NCBI GenBank assembly: GCA_910574185.1
Contig: CAJSZQ010000009.1
Location: 62,001 to 126,000, forward strand
Source: Lachnospiraceae bacterium
GTDB taxonomy: Bacteria; Bacillota; Clostridia; Lachnospirales; Lachnospiraceae
DNA: 64,000 nt
Direction of reading: 5' to 3'
The position numbers and the translations under genes are program-made. Of the stretch, positions 9,067 through 15,959 are shown piece after piece. Under the pieces are notes generated by a model. The model searched no databases and was not told the origin of the DNA. It saw nothing but the letters and a program-made list of their open reading frames with translations. Each line of letters starts with the position of its first letter. The stretch's first letter is position 1.

Positions 9067-9456
9067 TCACCTCCTATACCTTCTGAATGCACTGACTAAT
9101 AGCTGCTGTGGCAGCTCCGGATCTAACAATTCCGGAATTTCATCTGCCAACAGGTAATTCTGCCCCTTCTGACGCACCACAATCTGCCTTGCAGCGTCAA
9201 TCAACTTCCCTGGCTTCACATCCCTGGGACATCTCTCCACACATGCAAAGCAGGAAAGACACTTCCAAAGAGACTTGGAATTTACCAAACTTTCAATATC
9301 TTCGTTAATTACATAAGATACAAACTGATGCGGCTTAATATCCATCTCGTTATAGGACGGGCAGGATGCGGAACATTTGCCGCATTTCATACACTTAAGC
9401 GGATTCACGCCGCTGATTTCTTTTATCAGCTCCGCCTGTTTTTTCTCAGAACTCAT
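9067..9456 (-). CDS. hdrC: HdrC-like ferredoxin subunit
   Basis: This 129-residue two-cluster ferredoxin has CMKCGKCSASCPSY (near residue 21) and CLSCFACVERCPRDVKPG (near residue 65), the HdrC pattern. In Hdr complexes it carries electrons from HdrA to HdrB. Its start overlaps the stop of hdrB by 4 bp (ATGA arrangement), and hdrA follows 6 bp after its stop, so hdrB-hdrC-hdrA are coupled in one transcript. No transmembrane helices are present, which separates it from the HdrE/DsrM membrane systems. Confidence 0.86.
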   Translation of the reverse strand: MSSEKKQAELIKEISGVNPLKCMKCGKCSASCPSYNEMDIKPHQFVSYVINEDIESLVNSKSLWKCLSCFACVERCPRDVKPGKLIDAARQIVVRQKGQNYLLADEIPELLDPELPQQLLVSAFRRYRR

Positions 9457-10301
9457 GATACCTGCACCTCCTTTTCCATCTCCTCTTTACCAAAAGCGCC
9501 TGCGCTTTTACCCTGGTATTCCCCGCGGACCCCAAGCGCCTCTGCAAGCAACTCTGTAAAGTAAACGACAGGGAGCTTCGCGCCGGTACTCTTATTCAGA
9601 TTATAAAGGCACAGCGGGCAGGCCGTCGTCAGCATCTCTGCTCCAAAGCCTTCTGCGCTCTCCATAATCTTCTCGCACATACTCTTAGACAGTTCCTTCT
9701 CTTTCAAGGAAATGTAACCGCCGCAGCATTCATTGCGATATGGGTAAATGACCGGCTCCGCCCCGATTGCCCGGATAAAATCTTCGATAATCTTCGGATT
9801 CTCTGGGTCGTCAAAGGCCAAAAGTTTGCTTGGACGAAGGAGCAGACATCCATAATAAGCCCCAATCTTCTTTCCAGTCAAAGGATTCGTCACTTTTTTC
9901 TTCAGCTCGTCAAATCCTATCTTGTCACGAAGAACCTCCAGAAAATGCAGAACTTCTGTCTCACCCGCATAAGGCTCGTCAAGTTCCATATAATTATTTG
10001 CTCTGGTACGAATATCTTCCACATTCTTCATATCATCGTTGACACGCTTCATCACATGATGGCAGGCAGAACACATGGTTACCAGTTCCTGTCCCTTTTC
10101 CTTCGCTTCGTTCAGCGCCCGAACACAGGATAGCTTCGTGGCAATCTCATCCGTACCAAGGGGATAAACGCCGCCGCAGCACTGCCAGTCTGTAATCTCT
10201 TCCAGTTCAATTCCAAGCGCCACTGCTGAAGCCCTTGCATAAACATCCAGATCCTTTGCCTTTGTTCTCAAAGTGCATCCCGGATAATAACTGTACTTCA
10301 T
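9453..10301 (-). CDS. hdrB: HdrB-like CCG-domain subunit
   Basis: This 282-residue protein has two CCG domains. The first has SYYPGCTLRTK, WQCCGGVYPLG and CSACHHVMK; the second has YGCLLLRPSK, NECCGGYISL and CPLCLYNLNK. In methanogen HdrB these cysteine sets bind the non-cubane [4Fe-4S] clusters that reduce heterodisulfide. Methanogen TfrB carries the same domain fused to an FrdB-like part, which makes an HdrB beside a soluble fumarate reductase meaningful. It is the first hdr gene after mdh (36 bp gap). In bacteria the acceptor of HdrB is usually unknown. Confidence 0.87.
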   Translation of the reverse strand: MKYSYYPGCTLRTKAKDLDVYARASAVALGIELEEITDWQCCGGVYPLGTDEIATKLSCVRALNEAKEKGQELVTMCSACHHVMKRVNDDMKNVEDIRTRANNYMELDEPYAGETEVLHFLEVLRDKIGFDELKKKVTNPLTGKKIGAYYGCLLLRPSKLLAFDDPENPKIIEDFIRAIGAEPVIYPYRNECCGGYISLKEKELSKSMCEKIMESAEGFGAEMLTTACPLCLYNLNKSTGAKLPVVYFTELLAEALGVRGEYQGKSAGAFGKEEMEKEVQVS

Positions 10302-10337
10302 AGTTCTCGCTGTCCTTTCTATGTTCTATATTTATAT

Positions 10338-11285
10338 TTAAATATCAATCTGAGCGATGACTTTCTTCAAAGCATCCGCACTTGCCTTCAGCTTCCCTAC
10401 CTCTTCCTCGGTAAGCGCCATTGGAATTTTACTCTGGATACCGTTCGGTCCCACCAGTGCAAGAGTGCTAAGGCATACATCCTCAATACCATACTCGCCA
10501 TGCATCATAGAGGATACTGTCGATACAGATTCGGAAGCAGACATCAGAATACCGCATAATCTGCATACGCCTCTGGTAACTGCATAGAATGTAGCTCCCT
10601 TATTGGCAATGATTTCTCCGCCAGACTTCTGTACATAGGTAAGCATTGCTTCCTTGTCAAGCTTCTTAGCTTCCTTGCCCATCTTCGGCATCATCTCATA
10701 GTAGTCGTCTACATTAACGCCTGCGATTCTGGCCGCTGACCATGGAACAAAAGAAGTATCTCCATGCTCGCCGTATACGTAAGCATGAATATTTCTCTGT
10801 GCAACCTGGAAATGCTCGGAAAGACCACAGCGCAAGCGTGCGGAATCCAAGATTGTTCCTGAACCGATAATCTGATTCTCCGGAAGGCCGGAAATCTTGG
10901 TAAATACATATGTCATAATATCAACCGGATTACTTACGATAATATAGAGCGCTTTTGGCGCAGCTTTTACAATCTCCGGCGTGATTTGCTTTAAAATATC
11001 AACGTTAGTCTGTGCCAGTTCAATTCTTGTCTGACCCGGTTTACGTGCAATTCCAGATGTGATGATAACGATATCAGAATCCTTCGCATCTTCATAATCA
11101 CCTGCAACGATGGAGATCGGGTCTCTAAAACATGTTCCTTGCTCGATGTCCATTACTTCGCCTTCTACCTTTTCCTTGTTGATATCGATCATGACGATCT
11201 CAGATGCCATATCCTCTCCAGACAATGTGTACGCAATTGTTGAACCTACACTTCCTGCTCCAATGATAGTAATTTTGCTGTTCAT
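10338..11285 (-). CDS. mdh: LDH/MDH-family NAD-dependent dehydrogenase, probably malate dehydrogenase
   Basis: This 315-residue enzyme has a Rossmann GAGSVGSTIAYTL at the N-terminus, VSNPVDIMTYV, LDSARLRCGLS with the catalytic Asp, and YGEHGDTSF with the catalytic His174. At the substrate-specificity position, equivalent to Gln102 of lactate dehydrogenase (GANQKPGETR type), this protein has Arg81 in GIARKPGQTR. Arginine there is the malate dehydrogenase residue, and Gln102Arg converts LDH to MDH in classic engineering. The ATG at 11285 has a GAAGGAGAG box. First gene of the operon, it would reduce oxaloacetate to malate for the downstream fumarase and fumarate reductase. Homology searches may still label it L-lactate dehydrogenase. 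Confidence 0.8.
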   Translation of the reverse strand: MNSKITIIGAGSVGSTIAYTLSGEDMASEIVMIDINKEKVEGEVMDIEQGTCFRDPISIVAGDYEDAKDSDIVIITSGIARKPGQTRIELAQTNVDILKQITPEIVKAAPKALYIIVSNPVDIMTYVFTKISGLPENQIIGSGTILDSARLRCGLSEHFQVAQRNIHAYVYGEHGDTSFVPWSAARIAGVNVDDYYEMMPKMGKEAKKLDKEAMLTYVQKSGGEIIANKGATFYAVTRGVCRLCGILMSASESVSTVSSMMHGEYGIEDVCLSTLALVGPNGIQSKIPMALTEEEVGKLKASADALKKVIAQIDI

Positions 11286-11368
11286 GTTTTCTCTCCTTCT
11301 AACTTTGTTTTTTCTATATCTATGATAAGATAACAGAAATATGTCGTATTCTGCTCTTACCATCAACT

Positions 11369-11397
11369 ATGATAGCACATTGATAAGTAATTAACAA
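11369..11397 (-). promoter_or_regulatory. Sigma-A promoter of the mdh-hdr-flx-frd-fum operon
   Basis: Minus-strand -35 TTGTTA (11392-11397) and -10 TATCAT (11369-11374) are separated by exactly 17 bp, about 85 bp upstream of the mdh start. No other good promoter is visible between the start and the upstream hairpin. Confidence 0.6.
11380..11397. promoter_or_regulatory. Putative Rex (NADH/NAD-sensing repressor) operator
   Basis: The 18-bp near-palindrome TTGATAAGTAATTAACAA matches the Rex consensus TTGTTAAnnnnTTAACAA at 13 of 14 defined positions. It covers the -35 element and part of the spacer of the mdh promoter, the position expected for repression when NADH is low. Rex controls fermentation and redox genes in many Clostridia. 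Confidence 0.55.
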
Positions 11398-11447
11398 GCT
11401 GTTTTTTCGCAAGAATGTTAAAAAAATAGCGGTTTTTTCCAGACAAA

Positions 11448-11507
11448 AAAATCCGCAAAAAATATGCTGTAAAGCTTTCTTGAAGCAGCATTTTTTTTGT
11501 GGATTTT
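11448..11507 (-). terminator. Terminator-like hairpin upstream of the mdh promoter
   Basis: A 22-nt arm (AAAATCCGC...GCTG) pairs with a second arm at 11486-11507 around a 16-nt loop. On the minus strand it is followed by a run of T. It lies before the mdh promoter, so it would stop transcripts arriving from 12 kb rather than attenuate mdh itself. Confidence 0.45.
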
Positions 11508-11642
11508 GTACATCATTATCCTGCGAATCCCATGACTTCCCACTCAATACCTCAAGTCCGGGATATCCTGTAATTAATCCTATGATTATCAAAAACTAAT
11601 ACAAACAATATTCACCGTTATTTACGCAATGCTGTACCAGTA

Positions 11643-11805
11643 TAGTGTATCATTCACATTTCGCCAAAATAACTTGCCTGAATTTCCATCTGATGCGTTG
11701 GCTTCAATCGACGATGCCACCACATTGACCGCATCGCCTCATTCAGCCGCCTTGCAGACTGAAAATTCATTCTGCGTTATTTGGCTGAAAGTGAATGATA
11801 CACTA
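11643..11805. repeat. Palindromic intergenic element A
   Basis: Inverted arms of about 30 bp (TAGTGTATCATTCAC... at 11643-11673 and its near complement at 11776-11805) enclose about 100 bp. The whole could fold into one long imperfect hairpin. No convincing reading frame is present. It abuts element B. Confidence 0.65.
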
Positions 11806-11967
11806 GTGTGTTGACCGCATTATATCTGGCGAAACTCCGTAGAATATTCGCTCATCTGCAAGGCGGATTTTCGACGGCGTAGCGGTGGCTGCGGATAGAA
11901 AATCCAACGCGGCAGATGGGCGGATAGGCAAGGAGGTTTGGCTGAATATAATGCGGTCAGCACACTG
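11803..11967. repeat. Palindromic intergenic element B
   Basis: Arms CTAGTGTGTTGACCGCATTA (from 11803) and ATATAATGCGGTCAGCACAC (to about 11965) are inverted with one mismatch. Inner arms CATCTGC...GATTTTC and GAAAATCC...GCAGATG extend the stem. The end sequence CTAGTGTGyTGACC recurs at 41434-41447, so this is a dispersed family. Confidence 0.65.
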
Positions 11968-12012
11968 GCTGACATCCATAAAAATACATGACGTCCCCTC
12001 CTGGTTTTCTTT

Positions 12013-13545
12013 CTATACTCCCACGTAAGGTTCTGCAATCTCTTTTAACCTGTCTGCATGATTCTCATACCACTGTTCAAACTTCATTCCCACATCGGAA
12101 ATCTCTTTTCCAAGCTCCTTTAAAAATACCGGAATCTCAGTCTCTGTAATCGTACCGAGCTGCTCTCCGAACCGCTCTTTCCCTTCTTTGTCATTTCCAT
12201 TTACCGTAAGCACAAACGCAGGCTGCTGCTTACCCTCCACCTTTTTCACTGCTCCGCGCAGACCAATCCTTCCAATCTGATGGGTTCCGCAGGAAGATGG
12301 ACAACCGGATATATAGAGCTTAGGCAACACGCCATCCTCATATCCCCATTCCCTCGACGCGGCCACTAATTCTGCAAGCAGTTTTTGGGAATCTCTGAGC
12401 CCAACCTGGCAGATAGATGCTCCGATACATGCAACGGATGCTTCAAACACAGTCTTTGCACTGTCCTTCGTAATCTCAAGAATCTTCTTCGCCTCTGCTC
12501 CGGTAAGATTAATCACATACAGCTTCTCGTCCGGTGCGATTCGGATTTCTGCCTGTTCCATATCTTTCATCGCCTCATACAGCTCTTTCAGCTTCCCAGG
12601 CGCGGGGCAGCCTCCAATGGGATGATATTCCACCGCATACAGCCCCTCCTGCTTCTGAGGAACGGCTCTTTTGTCATCTGTCTGAGTACCGTCAGATTTC
12701 TTCGTAACCACCAACGGCTCTGTTTTAACCTCCAGTTTCTCCTCCCGCATTGCCTCTGCAAGCTTTTCCTGATACGCCTCTACATATTTATCCCCCAATA
12801 CATCCTGCATATACCGAGTTCTCGCCTTCGCCCGGTTCTCATAGTTGCCATAGGCGACAAACAGCTTCACCATAGCTTTCACATAGTAGAGAATCTGGCT
12901 TCCCGGAACTGCCTCCGCCACCAGAACGCCCATCTTTGGATTATTTCCAAGTCCGCCTGAACAATAAACGTCAAACCGACCGTCCTTTCTTGCAGCAAAT
13001 CCAAGATCCCGGAAGGTTGCATGGGTATGATTTGCCTGAGAGTTAGAAAAGCATACTTTCAATTTCCGCGGCAGCTTTACCGTCTTAATCAAACCCATCA
13101 AATACTCGCCTACTGCTTCTGCATAGGGAAGCACGTCAAAATACTCTTCCTTCTCCACGCCTGATAAGGGCGACGCCATCACATTTCTCGGAAAATCCCC
13201 GCCGCCGCCTCTTGTGACAATCCCGTACTCCAACGCGGCAACGGCAAGGTCGCAAACTGTATCCGCATCTAGGTTATGGAGCTGTATCGTCTGGCAGGTT
13301 GTAAGATGAACCTTGTCAATCTTATATTGCTCTAACGACCTGACCACAAATCCGAGTTTATCCACCGAAAGTCTTCCTCCCGGCAATCGAAGCCTTAACA
13401 TGCTCTTCGTTCCGCCTCTCTGGGCGTAGCTCCCAAACCCGCCGGAAAATCCCTTATATTGAGGTACCGTAACTTCGCCTGCATAAAACTGCCTGGTTAC
13501 TTTTTCAAATTCTTCATAATCCTTTTTCCATTCCATTGCCTGCAT
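12013..13545 (-). CDS. Siroheme [4Fe-4S] sulfite/nitrite reductase
   Basis: This 510-residue member of the NirA/SiR hemoprotein family. The first ferrite half-domain has TTCQTIQLHNLD and RGGGGDFPRNVMASPLSG; the second has RIAPDEKLYVINL. The cluster/siroheme ligands are the Cys-x5-Cys of ACIGASICQVG and the Cys-x3-Cys of SGCPSSCGTHQIG. The family reduces sulfite to sulfide or nitrite to ammonia with six electrons, usually from ferredoxin. It stands alone, without siroheme-synthesis or nitrite-transport genes, so the substrate is not decided. The ATG at 13545 has an AGGAGCG box, and a promoter is visible upstream. Confidence 0.88.
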   Translation of the reverse strand: MQAMEWKKDYEEFEKVTRQFYAGEVTVPQYKGFSGGFGSYAQRGGTKSMLRLRLPGGRLSVDKLGFVVRSLEQYKIDKVHLTTCQTIQLHNLDADTVCDLAVAALEYGIVTRGGGGDFPRNVMASPLSGVEKEEYFDVLPYAEAVGEYLMGLIKTVKLPRKLKVCFSNSQANHTHATFRDLGFAARKDGRFDVYCSGGLGNNPKMGVLVAEAVPGSQILYYVKAMVKLFVAYGNYENRAKARTRYMQDVLGDKYVEAYQEKLAEAMREEKLEVKTEPLVVTKKSDGTQTDDKRAVPQKQEGLYAVEYHPIGGCPAPGKLKELYEAMKDMEQAEIRIAPDEKLYVINLTGAEAKKILEITKDSAKTVFEASVACIGASICQVGLRDSQKLLAELVAASREWGYEDGVLPKLYISGCPSSCGTHQIGRIGLRGAVKKVEGKQQPAFVLTVNGNDKEGKERFGEQLGTITETEIPVFLKELGKEISDVGMKFEQWYENHADRLKEIAEPYVGV

Positions 13546-13601
13546 ATTCCCGCTCCTTACTTCTATAATTTCTTATCATACAATACATGCCCTATGGATA
13601 T

Positions 13602-13630
13602 AGTATATCGATTGAGCAAAAAAAATACAA
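13602..13630 (-). promoter_or_regulatory. Promoter of the sulfite/nitrite reductase gene
   Basis: On the minus strand, -35 TTGTAT (13625-13630) and -10 TATACT (13602-13607) have a 17-bp spacer, ending about 57 bp before the start codon. Confidence 0.5.
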
Positions 13631-13721
13631 TGAAAACTTCTCAATAATGCAGTTATGCGGTTTTGTTGGATTACTGTGTGTAAACAGTAACCTTGACGGT
13701 CGTTACAGTTCACAGGTCATC

Positions 13722-13940
13722 TGGTAAACAGCGGGTTGAATCAGGAGCAGGTCTCTAAGCAGACAATTCAGGAGTGCTTTTCATGGAATTGAAATAGCAG
13801 CTTATGCAGACTTAGACGCGAAGGCTTTCCTGAGCGCCTTAGTCTGCGTTAGCTGATAGTTCAATGGAATGTTACTCCGTCTGCTTAGAGACATGCTCCT
13901 GATTCAACCCGCGTCCGGCAGGCGACGTGTGAACAGTAAC
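13722..13940. repeat. 219-bp palindromic element, copy 1
   Basis: Outer arms of 32 bp, starting GGGTTGAATCAGGAGCAGGT and ending with its complement near 13910, are inverted with a single mismatch. The unit runs from TGGTAAACAGC to GTGTGAACAGTAAC. A second copy of exactly the same length lies at 33266-33484 with only scattered substitutions. No protein is apparent. The very long stem would form a stable RNA or DNA hairpin. Confidence 0.8.
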
Positions 13941-13957
13941 TGACGGTCTGGATAGTC

Positions 13958-14101
13958 GTAACAGTTCAGCCTGCAACTGCGCACTTGCTGCGCAGTTAGC
14001 AGCCAGTGAACCTGAGCAGCCAGGAATCCGCCCCTTTGCCGTAGGCAAACTTTAAAATGGGCGGATTCCGTAACAGTGAAGCCGGAAGGCTGAACTGTTA
14101 C
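13958..14101. repeat. GTAACAGTTCAGCC-bounded repeat, copy 1 (144 bp)
   Basis: Bounded by GTAACAGTTCAGCC and its inverse GGCTGAACTGTTAC. It contains GGAATCCGCCC and GGGCGGATTCC as an inner inverted pair. Other complete or partial copies lie at 20521-20664, 35111-35243, 25487/26749 and 59091. Confidence 0.75.
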
Positions 14102-14201
14102 GGATAGTCGGAACGAACATAGAACAAGGGTTGTTTTTGTCAGAAAGGTGCGCTATAATTCAAATAGAATTGGGAAAATTTTTATAGGGGAGGAATGGGC
14201 A

Positions 14202-14840
14202 ATGAGTATGACAAATATAGCTGGTGCAGTCAGTCCGGTAACCACACCCAAAGTAAGGGAAATCAATGATACATCTTCTTTGGATAGGAAAATAGAGCAG
14301 TTAGAACAAGTCAGGAAGAACAAGAAAATATCGCAAGAGGAAAAAGACAAGCGCATTGCAAATATAGAAAAGCAGATTGCCCGATTAGAACAGCAGAAAG
14401 GGCAAGAAAGCAGTAATACTTCTTCTGATGACATAAAAAAAAGAGTTGATACCTATGAAGCACAACCGCAGCAACAATCGGCAGGAGTGTATCAAGTTAC
14501 TCACGATGAAAAGGGCCGGAAAATTATTCAAGTAGATAAAAGCTGTGAAACTGCACAGGCGCAACTTAAAGCCAAGTCTCAGGACGAGAGCGAAAAACCT
14601 GATACTGTAAAGACTACTGTAAACACAGATAAAGTAGATAAAGAGATTGAGAAGTTGAAGCAAACTCAAACGCAGCTTGAACAGAAAGCAGCGGCGGCAA
14701 AGGAACCAAAGGAAAAAGAGAAATTAGAGGCACAGCTTGCACAAGTAAATGCCGAACTCAAAGCGAAAGACAATGACACATACCGTCAGCAACACATGGA
14801 GATAACGGAACAAAAAGTGGTTTCAAAAGTTGGCGAATAA
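14202..14840 (+). CDS. Unknown coiled-coil protein
   Basis: This 212-residue, Lys/Glu/Gln-rich protein starts at the ATG at 14202, 7 nt after GGGGAGGAA; an upstream in-frame ATG at 14148 lacks a ribosome-binding site. Two predicted coiled-coil stretches, about residues 25-70 (SLDRKIEQLEQVRKNKK...) and 145-195 (DKEIEKLKQTQTQLEQK...), flank a linker containing VYQVTHDEKGRKIIQVDK. There is no signal peptide or membrane helix. It resembles the loosely defined FlxA-like (PF14282) coiled-coil family only in composition, so no function is claimed. It is one of few plus-strand genes and is bracketed by repeat elements on both sides. Confidence 0.6.
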   Translation: MSMTNIAGAVSPVTTPKVREINDTSSLDRKIEQLEQVRKNKKISQEEKDKRIANIEKQIARLEQQKGQESSNTSSDDIKKRVDTYEAQPQQQSAGVYQVTHDEKGRKIIQVDKSCETAQAQLKAKSQDESEKPDTVKTTVNTDKVDKEIEKLKQTQTQLEQKAAAAKEPKEKEKLEAQLAQVNAELKAKDNDTYRQQHMEITEQKVVSKVGE

Positions 14841-14936
14841 ATTTCTCATTTATCAGGCTAATTCAAAACTCAAATCATTCATGTGGATAACCTCCTGCGT
14901 CAATATAGATGTTGCTTACAGTTAAGATTATGCGCT

Positions 14937-14959
14937 CCAGGCGACGTGTGAATAGTAAC
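14937..14959. repeat. Remnant of the 219-bp element end
   Basis: CCAGGCGACGTGTGAATAGTAAC matches the terminal sequence GGCAGGCGACGTGTGAACAGTAAC of the 219-bp element with few changes. The remainder of that element is absent here. Confidence 0.4.
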
Positions 14960-15076
14960 TACTTCGACACAAAATACATAACATCTAACCGATAATTCTG
15001 GTCTGTTTTCTGAAAATATGCTATGATAACTATACACAACTATTCAGAAAGAAAATCAGTAAGGGAGGAAGCTATT

Positions 15077-15877
15077 ATGGGATTTTTAACAGGAAAAACA
15101 GCAATTATCACAGGCGGCGGCCGTTCGGTACTTAGCGACGGCAGATGCGGCTCTATCGGATACGGTATTGCAACCGCTTACGCAAAGGAAGGCGCGAATC
15201 TGGTCATCACTGGCCGTAATGTAAAGAAATTAGACGATGCAAAAGAAGAACTGGAGAGACTGTATGGCATTCAGGTATTAGCAGTGCAGGCGGACGTATC
15301 CGCGGGTGCAGACAATGAAGCAGTAGTCGGAAAAGTGATAAAACAGACCATAGAGAAATTCGGCCGCATCGACGTACTAATCAACAACGCACAGGCGTCC
15401 GCATCCGGCGTGACTTTGGCTGAACATACCACCGACCAGTTTGATTTGGCGTTATATTCCGGATTGTATGCGACCTTCTATTATATGAAAGCCTGCTACC
15501 CTTACTTAAAGGAAACAGAAGGTTCCGTAATCAACTTTGCGTCCGGTGCGGGACTGTTCGGCAATTTTGGACAATGCGCTTACGCAGCGGCCAAGGAAGG
15601 CGTCCGCGGCCTCACAAGGGTGGCGGCTACGGAATGGGGTAAAGATAATATCAATGTAAATATCATATGCCCTCTGGCCTGGACCGCCCAACTTGAAAAT
15701 TTCAAGGAAAGCTATCCCAAAGCTTTTAAGCAGAATGTGAAGATGCCGCCGGCAGGCCATTATGGCGATACCGAGAAGGAGATTGGTCGTGTCTGCGTAC
15801 AATTGGCTTCTCCTGATTTCAAATATATGAGCGGCGAGACCCTTACACTGGAAGGCGGCATGGGACTGCGTCCATAA
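15077..15877 (+). CDS. Short-chain dehydrogenase, 12-alpha-hydroxysteroid dehydrogenase-like
   Basis: This 266-residue SDR starts at the ATG at 15077, behind AAGGGAGGAAGC. Visible elements are a cofactor loop with an insertion (IITGGGRSVLSDGRCGSIG), DVLINNAQASASG in place of the usual NNAG, active-site Ser in FASGAGLFGN, YAAAK (Tyr-x3-Lys), and the C-terminus SGETLTLEGGMGLRP. The blocks LINNAQASASG, GLYATFYYMKACYPYLKE and LASPDFKYMSGET closely recall, from memory, the clostridial 12-alpha-hydroxysteroid dehydrogenases that oxidise the C12 hydroxyl of cholate and deoxycholate with NADP. TGRN in the cofactor loop is compatible with NADP. The gene stands alone with its own terminator. Another hydroxysteroid or ketone substrate is possible. 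Confidence 0.7.
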   Translation: MGFLTGKTAIITGGGRSVLSDGRCGSIGYGIATAYAKEGANLVITGRNVKKLDDAKEELERLYGIQVLAVQADVSAGADNEAVVGKVIKQTIEKFGRIDVLINNAQASASGVTLAEHTTDQFDLALYSGLYATFYYMKACYPYLKETEGSVINFASGAGLFGNFGQCAYAAAKEGVRGLTRVAATEWGKDNINVNIICPLAWTAQLENFKESYPKAFKQNVKMPPAGHYGDTEKEIGRVCVQLASPDFKYMSGETLTLEGGMGLRP

Positions 15878-15924
15878 CCGCCCGAAACAGTTATGCGTAT
15901 TACCCGTACCACTTATGTGAATGC

Positions 15925-15955
15925 AAAAGCCCCGGCTCATTGGCCGGGACTTTTT
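15925..15955. terminator. Bidirectional terminator between the SDR and mgtC-like genes
   Basis: The stem AAAAG(C)CCCGGC / GCCGGG(A)CTTTTT surrounds a short loop and has a T-run on each strand. It serves the plus-strand SDR gene and the convergent mgtC-like gene. Confidence 0.8.
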
Positions 15956-15959
15956 GTTT

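Noticed and set aside
11820-12038. 72-codon minus-strand ORF after the sulfite/nitrite reductase
   Set aside because: It is the translation of palindromic element B and overlaps the reductase end.
15077-15877. Assigning the SDR as BaiA (3-alpha-HSDH)
   Set aside because: The NNAQASASG motif and the C-terminus differ from BaiA, and no bai genes are adjacent.
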